From Synergistaceae bacterium (GTDB taxonomy: Bacteria; Synergistota; Synergistia; Synergistales; Synergistaceae), in the NCBI GenBank assembly GCA_031290815.1, contig JAISLO010000102.1, positions 1 to 6,116 of the forward strand: a stretch of 6,116 nt of DNA, given 5' to 3'. The position numbers were made by a program, and so were the translations under genes. The notes under the pieces are model-generated. The model did no database searches, was not told the origin of the DNA, and was given only the letters and a program-made list of their open reading frames with translations. Positions within the stretch are counted from its first letter, which is position 1. Every line of letters begins with the position of its first letter. Below are positions 1 to 5,124 of the stretch, piece by piece.

Positions 1-145
1 CATTGCTTCCTGGCGCGTTTATTCCATTCGTCATCTCCGATTTTGAGAATTCGGCATTTATGCCAACGGTCTTGCTCACGCTTATCAATGCGCTGGCATA
101 GGAGTTCGCCAGTGTGGAAAGTATAGCAGCCGGACCCGAGGACAT
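1..145 (-). CDS. N-terminal fragment of an unrecognised protein, cut by the left edge
   Basis: The frame opens with ATG at 145-143 and stays open to the window edge, giving 48 codons of the N-terminus (begins MSSGPAAILSTLANSYASAL). The start is well supported: a GGGGAGGA ribosome binding site lies at about 152-159, seven bases upstream, and a TATAAT -10 sits about 65 bases further up. The visible part is small, polar to weakly amphipathic, and has no clear signal peptide or membrane segment. I do not recognise the family. The pattern 'short helix with SYASAL, then GINAEF' is loosely reminiscent of CheX/CheC-type chemotaxis phosphatases, but this is a guess from too few residues. It is on the same strand as the upstream yqgF-type gene but separated by about 300 bases and has its own promoter, so it is probably an independent unit. 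Confidence 0.6.
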   Translation of the reverse strand, partial: MSSGPAAILSTLANSYASALISVSKTVGINAEFSKSEMTNGINAPGSN

Positions 146-210
146 TTTACATCCTCCCCTTCCTCAGTCAGTTTTCGCATGAACACCCAACAGTGCGCGA
201 CACGAAACAC

Positions 211-216
211 ATTATA
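211..216 (-). promoter_or_regulatory. -10 element (TATAAT) for the left-edge gene
   Basis: A perfect TATAAT lies on the minus strand at 216-211, in an AT-rich stretch. Transcription would start near 204 and give a leader of about 60 bases before the ATG at 145. No good -35 hexamer is visible at 16-18 bases: the corresponding bases are part of a T-run (minus-strand TTTTTT, 235-240) that could act as an UP-like element. The assignment rests on the -10 and on its position ahead of a well-supported start. Confidence 0.45.
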
Positions 217-286
217 TTTTATCATCAACCCATTAAAAAATAGAGAAAGATGTTTCAATTTCACCAGGGGCAAACGCATTGCCTCG

Positions 287-410
287 CGTTGAAATCCTGG
301 GATTCTGCCCCAGACCCTATTTCAATGAGAACAAAGCGGGCCGTACGCTTGCGTGTGCGGAGTCACCGGAAGGACATCCTATCCCAGATAAACTGGAAAA
401 GTAGCCTTCT
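287..410 (+). ncRNA. candidate structured RNA made of three consecutive hairpins (orientation uncertain)
   Basis: This part of the 308-base gene-free stretch 146-453 can be drawn as three stems. H1 pairs 287-295 with 319-327 (core TTGAAAT/ATTTCAA) and encloses CTGGG 297-301 with CCCAG 309-313. H2 pairs 341-348 with 353-360 around a TTGC loop. H3 pairs 368-373 with 405-410 and encloses CCAG 384-387 with CTGG 393-396. The non-Watson-Crick pairs (288-326, 344-357, 347-354, 368-410) are G-U if the plus strand is transcribed and A-C on the minus strand, which leans towards a plus-strand RNA. Alternative pairings exist, for example CCAGG 264-268 with CCTGG 296-300 and GGGGCA 267-272 with TGCCCC 306-311. 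I see no clear plus-strand promoter and do not recognise a known RNA family. Chance folding is a serious alternative. Confidence 0.22.
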
Positions 411-442
411 AACTTTTCGTGCCAAATTTGGCATGAAAACTT
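411..442. repeat. 32-base near-perfect palindrome downstream of the yqgF stop
   Basis: Bases 411-426 and 427-442 are reverse complements at 14 of 16 positions, with the perfect core TGCCAAATTTGGCA at 420-433. The mismatches are C/C at 413/440 and G/T at 419/434, the latter a G-U wobble in plus-strand RNA. It begins 11 bases past the yqgF stop codon. It is not a textbook terminator: the base following the 3' arm is not a long T-run on either strand (plus has only TTTT at 441-444). It could be the 3' hairpin of a transcript, a dimeric regulator site, or a recombinase-type site. Confidence 0.6.
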
Positions 443-453
443 TTGCTAAGTAT

Positions 454-936
454 CTAAACGCCGCCGCCGGATGCCCTTATCAAAATAGCCCAAGCCGCCA
501 TGTCGTCTATGGGGCGGGGCGGCACGCGGAGCTGCGTCGGCACCAGACGCCACAGTCCCCTCGGCGGGTGGAGCCTCCAATACAGCGATCGCCCCTCCAG
601 CGTCGTCAGACGCTCGTCCACGACCTCGAAGGTCACTCCGCGCTCCTCTAATTCTTCCGCAAAGGCGCGGAATCCGGTCCCGTTTCCCAAGAAAATTTCG
701 CTTATCCCCAAGCGCTCCGCCGGTTCACCTTCCTGCCGCAGATGAGCTATGCCGCTGAAATCACCGAGAACGAGACAGATCACCACCTCCTTAAGCATCG
801 AAATCGGAGCGATGGCGGAGAACACGAGCGAGCTTCTGTTTCCGACAGCGATCCCGAACTTCTCGCGCCCAGGATCCAGCCCGCAGGACAGCGATTCATC
901 CGCGCCGTGCCGGGCGTGGGCTTCAGAGGTCTCCAA
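454..936 (-). CDS. yqgF: YqgF-family pre-16S rRNA-processing nuclease / RuvX-like RNase H-fold protein
   Basis: A 160-residue RNase H-fold protein. Family members act as nucleases in maturation of the 16S rRNA 5' end; the older name is Holliday junction resolvase-like. Visible motifs are LDPGREKFGIAVG (residues 20-32, first catalytic Asp at 21), IFLGNGTG (81-88), VDERLTT (106-112) and PIDDMAA (142-148, last acidic site). The block YWRLHPPRGLWRLVP followed by VPPRPIDD is typical of the YqgF subfamily seen in Clostridia and Cyanobacteria, not the short enterobacterial RuvX. The start is chosen as TTG at 936-934: GAGGTGGG sits nine bases upstream and the family begins close to LDPG. It overlaps the end of the acyltransferase gene by 14 bases, which suggests translational coupling. 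An in-frame ATG at 1029 exists but would add an implausible Arg/Gly-rich tail. All acidic catalytic positions are present, so I expect it to be active. Confidence 0.82.
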   Translation of the reverse strand: METSEAHARHGADESLSCGLDPGREKFGIAVGNRSSLVFSAIAPISMLKEVVICLVLGDFSGIAHLRQEGEPAERLGISEIFLGNGTGFRAFAEELEERGVTFEVVDERLTTLEGRSLYWRLHPPRGLWRLVPTQLRVPPRPIDDMAAWAILIRASGGGV

Positions 937-1804
937 CGGTCGTCGCCCACCTCGGGTACATCCACATCCACTGTCCCGGAGTCTCCCTGATCCACCCGGA
1001 TATAATGTCGTTGCACCTGTCGGCGGCATACTGCGGATCGTCTCCGAATGGGCTTCCGTCTGGCCCGGCGAGGGCTGGGTATATTCTCATGGACATGCCG
1101 ACGCCGTCCGCGTTCCTGGTGACGCACACCGGAACGACGGCGCAGCCGAGCTTTTTCGCCAGCTTTATCGGCCCGGCAGGAGTGCTTGCCGGAAACCCGA
1201 GGAAGGGTGAGACGATGCCGGACTCCCTCGCGTCCTGATCGAGCAGGATGGCGAGGATCTCGTTCTTCCTGAGGCATCCGACGGCCGCGCGCAGATCCAG
1301 TCCCTTTCCTAGCGTCTTCACCCCGCACGATATCCTGATCTTGGCGATCGCGTCGGTCATGCGCCAGTCCCTCTGTTCAGCCCCTATTGCGTTCATGGGA
1401 AATCCGAGATTCGCCACAGCCGCCGCCCCGTACTCCCAGCAGCCTATGTGCGCCGAGAGGAGAATGACGCCGCGTCCGCGATCCAGGGCCGAGACGATGT
1501 TCTCCTCTCCCGTGACTGTCACGATTTCATCGATTCTGCGGTACTCCTTGGGCAGTCTGAAAAACTCGGTGAGCGCCATGCCGAAATGTCCGTAAGCGTC
1601 GGAGACTATTTTCGCCGCCTCCAGCCCGCTCACACCAAGGACCTTGGCGCATCTCGAACGGGCCCGCCCGGCCCTGGCGCCGGAGAGCCGGCAAACCGTT
1701 CTCCCAAGAGCCCTCCCCAGCGAAACCGCCGCCGAATGCGGCAGGGAGAGGCACAGCCTCCTATACGCGCACAGCGCGGCCCATATGACTGGTTGTTCTC
1801 TCAT
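923..1804 (-). CDS. Lipid A biosynthesis acyltransferase family (LpxL/HtrB-like)
   Basis: A 293-residue protein of the lysophospholipid/lauroyl acyltransferase family, of the usual length for LpxL/LpxM. These inner-membrane enzymes transfer an acyl chain from acyl-ACP to Kdo2-lipid IVA at the cytoplasmic face. The catalytic motif H-x4-E is at residues 119-124 (SAHIGCWEYGA). Further family blocks are LLDQDA (187-192), FLGFPASTPAGP (201-212) and the C-terminal PGQWMWMYPRW (276-286), close to the classic P-x-QW-x-WxxxRW. An N-terminal stretch rich in hydrophobic and basic residues (5-40) fits peripheral membrane anchoring. The ATG at 1804 is the only reasonable start, because the frame is closed upstream by the TGA that ends the kinase gene; its ribosome binding site (GGCGGGG) is weak. 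It lies 48 bases after the kinase gene and overlaps the YqgF gene. Which acyl chain or lipid position it serves cannot be told from sequence. Confidence 0.88.
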   Translation of the reverse strand: MREQPVIWAALCAYRRLCLSLPHSAAVSLGRALGRTVCRLSGARAGRARSRCAKVLGVSGLEAAKIVSDAYGHFGMALTEFFRLPKEYRRIDEIVTVTGEENIVSALDRGRGVILLSAHIGCWEYGAAAVANLGFPMNAIGAEQRDWRMTDAIAKIRISCGVKTLGKGLDLRAAVGCLRKNEILAILLDQDARESGIVSPFLGFPASTPAGPIKLAKKLGCAVVPVCVTRNADGVGMSMRIYPALAGPDGSPFGDDPQYAADRCNDIISGWIRETPGQWMWMYPRWATTVGDL

Positions 1805-1852
1805 GCCGCGGCCCCGCCGCCGGAATGCTTCGAGTCCATCGGAGCGGCCGCG

Positions 1853-3361
1853 TCACATTTTGACATCGAGAGCCGATTCCAGAGCCCATATTACCTTGCG
1901 CAGCACTTCGATCCGCGCGAACAGTTTATCCTTCGCGTTCACTATCGTCCAGGGAGCGTGGAGTGTGCTCGTCCGCAGCAGCATCTCCTCGGCCGCGGTC
2001 TTGTACATCGGCCACTTCTCGCGGTTGCGCCAGTCCTCGTCGGTGATCTTCCAGTTCTTGTCAGGGTTCCTCTGACGCTCCGTGAACCTGGCCAGCTGTT
2101 CATCGGCATCTATCCTCAGCCAGAACTTGACGATTATCGTTCCGTACCTGCTCCACTGATCCTCCATCTCGTTTATCTCCGCATACGCCCTTCGCCACTC
2201 GGGCTCACTGCAAAAACCCTCGACCCGCTCGACAAGGACCCTGCCATACCAGCTCCTGTCGTAGATGCCTATGTGCCCCGCCTTTGGAAACGTGGTCCAG
2301 AACCTCCAGAGATAGTGATGAGCCCTCTCCCAGTCGTTGGGCGCCGCAGTTGGGGCCACCTGATAACCTCTCGGGTCGAGTCTCTGCGTGAGGCGCTTGA
2401 TGCACCCGCCCTTGCCGGACGCATCCTGCCCTTCGAAGACTATGACCATCGGCATTCGGATCTTGTACAGTTCATATTGGAGCTCGCGCAGTTTGTTCTG
2501 GAGCTTGGGCATTTCCTTGTCATACTCGCCGCGCTCCATGCCGCGGCCCGAGTCGAGTCCGCTCGGCGCCGGCTGATCGAATGCCGTTTGCGCGACATCG
2601 TCCGCATATTCGGCCCCACTCCGAGCGAGACCCTGGGACTTGATCTCCGGTTCGGACCCTACGTGCCCGAGTTTTTCGAGCCCTGCCTCCATGCTCTTCA
2701 CGACGGTCGTCAGAATCTTGACGACGGCGTACCTTTTGTCGTGCGCCTCTATCAGCGTCCACGGCGCGTTGGCGCTGTCGGTGCGCTGGATTGCCTCATC
2801 GAGCCTCCTCGCGTGTTCGTTGTAGTTGTCGTTCTCCCGCCACTCCCTCTCCGAGACCCTCCACGTGGATGATTCGTCCATGTCCATCTTTTTCAGGCGT
2901 TTTTTCTGTTCCTTCCTGCTTATGTGGAGGAAGAACTTTATTATCACATACCCGTCATACGAGAGCTGGCGTTCGAACGACGTGATGTCGCCGCATGTCA
3001 GAGCCGGATCCGCGTCGTCGAACAGGAGCCTGTACCAGCTTCTGCTGAATACGCCGATCGTTCCCCTGGCCGGGGTCATCTCCCAAAAACGGCGCATTGA
3101 CGGCCAGAGTTCGGTCTGAGGTTCTTCCTTCCTCGAATGCACGTAATGAACCCGAAATCCGCGGGGATCGAGCGGACTTATCAGCTCGTTTATGAGCGTC
3201 CCCTTGCCCGATGCCTCCCAGCCCTCGAACACTATTATGACCGGCATGTTTGCCCTGCGCGCCCTCCTCTGCAAGTCCCCCATCCGTTCACGGAGCGGCG
3301 GCGCGATCCTCTTATACTCATCTCTGTCCAATCTGCGCGAAAGGTCCGTCATCTCCAGCAC
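1853..3361 (-). CDS. pap: Two-domain PPK2 (class II) polyphosphate kinase, probable polyphosphate:AMP phosphotransferase
   Basis: About 502 residues containing two fused PPK2 domains, the architecture of class II enzymes that transfer phosphate from polyphosphate to AMP to make ADP. Numbering below counts from the GTG at 3370. Domain 1 (about 30-235) has the Walker A loop GWEASGKG (50-57), the block VIIKFFLHISRKEQKKR and APWTLIEA. Domain 2 (about 285-505) has GQDASGKG (314-321), IYDRSWYGR (369-377), an IIVKFWLRIDADEQ block and APWTIVNAKDK. The linker 236-284 is low in complexity. Domain 1 reads FSRSWY where domain 2 has the usual YDRSWY, so the conserved Asp is missing in domain 1; catalysis probably resides in domain 2. 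GTG at 3361 is preferred because GAAGGGAG (3377-3370) is eight bases upstream. GTG at 3370 would abut that site and ATG at 3352 would be 17 bases away. Likely first gene of the minus-strand cluster. Precise nucleotide preference is inferred from architecture only. Confidence 0.9.
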   Translation of the reverse strand: MLEMTDLSRRLDRDEYKRIAPPLRERMGDLQRRARRANMPVIIVFEGWEASGKGTLINELISPLDPRGFRVHYVHSRKEEPQTELWPSMRRFWEMTPARGTIGVFSRSWYRLLFDDADPALTCGDITSFERQLSYDGYVIIKFFLHISRKEQKKRLKKMDMDESSTWRVSEREWRENDNYNEHARRLDEAIQRTDSANAPWTLIEAHDKRYAVVKILTTVVKSMEAGLEKLGHVGSEPEIKSQGLARSGAEYADDVAQTAFDQPAPSGLDSGRGMERGEYDKEMPKLQNKLRELQYELYKIRMPMVIVFEGQDASGKGGCIKRLTQRLDPRGYQVAPTAAPNDWERAHHYLWRFWTTFPKAGHIGIYDRSWYGRVLVERVEGFCSEPEWRRAYAEINEMEDQWSRYGTIIVKFWLRIDADEQLARFTERQRNPDKNWKITDEDWRNREKWPMYKTAAEEMLLRTSTLHAPWTIVNAKDKLFARIEVLRKVIWALESALDVKM

Positions 3362-3408
3362 TGGACTCACTCCCTTCAGGAAAAAAACTGCGTCCGAGCC
3401 GTTTTTTG

Positions 3409-3414
3409 ATTATA
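3409..3414 (-). promoter_or_regulatory. -10 element (TATAAT) for the minus-strand kinase gene cluster
   Basis: A perfect TATAAT lies on the minus strand at 3414-3409, placing the transcription start near 3402 and leaving a leader of about 40 bases before the kinase start. The bases 17 upstream (TGCCGA) match the -35 consensus poorly, so the promoter would be weak or activator-dependent. An A-tract/T-tract inverted repeat (AAAAAAC 3382-3388, GTTTTTT 3401-3407) lies just inside the expected start. Confidence 0.45.
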
Positions 3415-3455
3415 TACCCTACTTCTCCTCCTCGGCACGCTCATCTGCAAGATCG

Positions 3456-3484
3456 TTGAAATAAAGAAATGAATCTGTTATAAT
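3456..3484 (+). promoter_or_regulatory. Near-consensus sigma-70 promoter reading towards larC
   Basis: TTGAAA (3456-3461) and TATAAT (3479-3484) are separated by exactly 17 bases, and TG at 3476-3477 forms an extended -10. This is the best promoter in the window. The start site would be near 3491, about 230 bases ahead of the larC TTG codon. It lies back to back with the minus-strand -10 at 3409-3414. Confidence 0.65.
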
Positions 3485-3722
3485 TTCCTAACATTAAAGG
3501 GATCCGCCCCTCCATTGGAAGAATCAAAATCTTCGTCGCATTGCCTCCTCGCAAAAAACGTTTATCCTCGAGCGTTCATCCATACATCACCTCTCCGTTA
3601 TGACAAAAACATTGCGCCAAGGGAAAAATACGCAGGCGACAAATTGCGCTCGATATCAATCTGGAATTATCGCCGCTGCAGCAGTGCGGCGGTGTGAAAA
3701 TCACTGACGAGGAGGAGTTTTC
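3485..3722 (+). promoter_or_regulatory. Long 5' leader of larC with a possible anti-Shine-Dalgarno
   Basis: No convincing gene is present in these 238 bases. If transcription starts near 3491 the larC mRNA has a leader of about 230 bases. Visible structure: CCTCCTCG at 3544-3551 is an exact complement of CGAGGAGG at 3708-3715, which is the larC ribosome binding site; TTGCGCC 3612-3618 can pair with GGCG(A)CAA 3635-3642 with one bulged A; CGCCGC 3671-3676 pairs with GCGGCG 3686-3691; and GTGA 3694-3697 pairs with TCAC 3701-3704. This arrangement would allow translational control, possibly by a ligand or protein. No known riboswitch class was recognised, including the NiCo type. A promoter closer to larC cannot be ruled out. 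Confidence 0.35.
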
Positions 3723-4961
3723 TTGAACGGCTCGGACGGCAAAAGAATAATATACCTGGACCCGTGCTCCGGCATATCCGGAGACATGTTTCTTGGCGCG
3801 ATGATCGACATCTTGAATAAGATCGACCCTGGTTTCGACATCTCGCGGCAGCTTGGAAAGATATCCATCGGCGATTACGAGACGACCGTGACCCGAGGCG
3901 TGCGGAGCGGCGTATCAGGGCTGAAATTCGACGTTCACGCGCACGATCACCATCATCACAGACACCTGTCCGATATCAGGGAGATACTCAGGACAAGCGA
4001 CATCTCCGAGGACGTCCGAGAGAAGTCCATAGACGCCTTCACGATGCTGGCCAACGCCGAGGCTCGCGTCCACTCATCCACCGCCGAGGAAATTCACTTC
4101 CACGAGGTCGGGGCCGTGGACTCGATAATCGACATCACGGGAGCAATGCTCGCAATGGAGCGAATGGGCTGGCCGAGAGTGCTCTCGTCCCCCGTCAACG
4201 TCGGTTCAGGCACCGTAAAGTGCGCGCATGGGATCCTGCCGGTACCAGCGCCGGCGACCGCCGAACTCCTGCACGGCCTCAAGATTTTCTCCGCAGGCGA
4301 ACCCATGGAGCGCACGACGCCGACCGGCGCGCTGCTGCTGCAAATGCTCGCGGGCAAGGACGGTTTCCGGGACATCCCCGAGGGACGGGTGATATGCAGC
4401 GGAACCGGCTTGGGTGAACGCGACACCGCAGGGCTGCCGAACGCCCTCAGGGCCATTTTGATCGAGCCGGACGCGCCAGACGCACCAGATAAGGCATCGG
4501 CACGTTTCGAACGCGATGAACCGCTTCTGATCGAAACCAATATCGACGACATGAACCCCCAGGACTTCCCAATGGTCGAGGAGAGGCTGTTCGCGGATGG
4601 CGCTCTCGACGTCTGGAGGGAGGCGATCCTGATGAAGAAGAGCAGGCAGGCCGTAAAACTCTGCTGTCTGGCAAGGCCGGACGACGCCGAAAAAATTGCG
4701 GAGAGGATAATGCGCGAGACGACGACCCTGGGCGTCCGAATAACGAAAACACGAAGGATCATGCTCGAACGAAGGTCCGAAGAGGCCGCGACCTCGCTGG
4801 GAAATATATGGGTCAAGAGCGCTGTGCTGGACGGAGAGACGATTCGGACGATCCCGGAATATGAAGGAATCGCCGCCATCGCCAGGAAGCTGAACATTCC
4901 TCCGTCCGAAGCGCGACGGATTGTGGAGGAGGATATCGGCGGGAGGAAACGAGCCGGATAA
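3723..4961 (+). CDS. larC: LarC, nickel-pincer cofactor biosynthesis protein (nickel chelatase)
   Basis: A 412-residue LarC. The family inserts nickel into pyridinium-3,5-bisthiocarboxylic acid mononucleotide to form the nickel-pincer nucleotide used by lactate racemase and other LarA-type enzymes. The N-terminal LarC1 part shows YLDPCSGISGDMFLGA (11-26), a His-rich loop at 72-81 (H72, H74, H76-79, H81; putative nickel-binding), EEIHFHEVGAVDSIID (122-137), SSPVNVGSGTVKCAHG (155-170) and TTPTGA (198-203). The C-terminal LarC2 part shows ETNIDDMNPQ (271-280) and KKSRQAVKLCCLA (305-317). A Pro/Asp/Ala linker with DAPDAPD (250-256) joins them. The gene is one continuous frame, unlike Lactiplantibacillus plantarum, where larC1 and larC2 are joined by ribosomal frameshifting. 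The start is TTG at 3723 with GAGGAGGAG (3709-3717) five bases upstream. No larA, larB or larE is in the window, so the enzyme it serves is encoded elsewhere or lies outside the view. Confidence 0.93.
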   Translation: MNGSDGKRIIYLDPCSGISGDMFLGAMIDILNKIDPGFDISRQLGKISIGDYETTVTRGVRSGVSGLKFDVHAHDHHHHRHLSDIREILRTSDISEDVREKSIDAFTMLANAEARVHSSTAEEIHFHEVGAVDSIIDITGAMLAMERMGWPRVLSSPVNVGSGTVKCAHGILPVPAPATAELLHGLKIFSAGEPMERTTPTGALLLQMLAGKDGFRDIPEGRVICSGTGLGERDTAGLPNALRAILIEPDAPDAPDKASARFERDEPLLIETNIDDMNPQDFPMVEERLFADGALDVWREAILMKKSRQAVKLCCLARPDDAEKIAERIMRETTTLGVRITKTRRIMLERRSEEAATSLGNIWVKSAVLDGETIRTIPEYEGIAAIARKLNIPPSEARRIVEEDIGGRKRAG

Positions 4962-5000
4962 AAATGGCTGGGAAATTTTCGATTTTTTTTCATTGACCAC
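4962..5000 (+). terminator. Possible weak terminator after larC
   Basis: A run of eight T lies at 4983-4990, 21 bases after the larC stop. The preceding bases offer only a weak A-T stem (AAAAT near 4963 with ATTTT near 4975) or a 4-base AGCC/GGCT stem, so this is not a strong intrinsic terminator. The T-run and the switch to AT-rich sequence are the only support. Confidence 0.25.
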
Positions 5001-5029
5001 TTGATTTAGCTAATTCATAGTGATATTCT
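5001..5029 (+). promoter_or_regulatory. Promoter-like element for the type III glutamine synthetase gene
   Basis: TTGATT (5001-5006) and TATTCT (5024-5029) are separated by 17 bases, with TG at 5021-5022 as an extended -10. The start would be near 5036, giving a leader of about 90 bases. The spacer contains the palindrome TTAGCTAA (5006-5013), and an 8-base inverted repeat brackets the region (ATTGACCA 4992-4999, TGGTCAAT 5069-5076). In the leader, TAGATG 5038-5043 can pair with CATCTA 5089-5094 just ahead of the ribosome binding site. Confidence 0.4.
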
Positions 5030-5124
5030 GCTTAGGTTAGATGATGATTCAATTTATGCTAACATGTATGGTCAATAAGCGTTAAAAACATCTATCTTTC
5101 CCACTTATCTGCAAGGAGGCTGTT

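Noticed and set aside
252..330. GTTTCAAT and ATTTCAAT about 67 bases apart, like the ends of CRISPR repeats
   Set aside because: The similarity stops after about seven bases, there is no third copy and no cas gene, so it is not an array.
361..385. CACCGGAAGG, resembling the SRP RNA helix 8 tip
   Set aside because: The flanking conserved AGCAG-type bases and the surrounding pairing of SRP RNA are absent.
250..651. A 133-codon plus-strand frame starting at the ATG at 250
   Set aside because: It has no ribosome binding site, its second half is antisense to yqgF and its composition is unlike a protein family; the region fits better as non-coding.
937..1029. Upstream ATG at 1029 as the yqgF start
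   Set aside because: It would add 31 residues of Gly/Arg/Pro-rich sequence antisense to no signal, deep inside the acyltransferase gene; the TTG at 936 has a GAGGTGGG site and a family-like length.
1448..2872. A 474-codon open frame on the plus strand
   Set aside because: It lies antisense to the acyltransferase and PPK2 genes, whose motifs are unmistakable. Its product is low-complexity, rich in Pro, Arg and Leu, and matches nothing; it is a by-product of GC-rich codon use.
3515..3697. A 60-codon plus-strand frame (TTG start) upstream of larC
   Set aside because: There is no ribosome binding site and the product is not protein-like; the region is better explained as larC leader.
4094..5000. 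Two long minus-strand open frames (4094-4993 and 4206-5000)
   Set aside because: Both are antisense to larC, and their translations show no domain and are Ser/Arg/Pro-rich.
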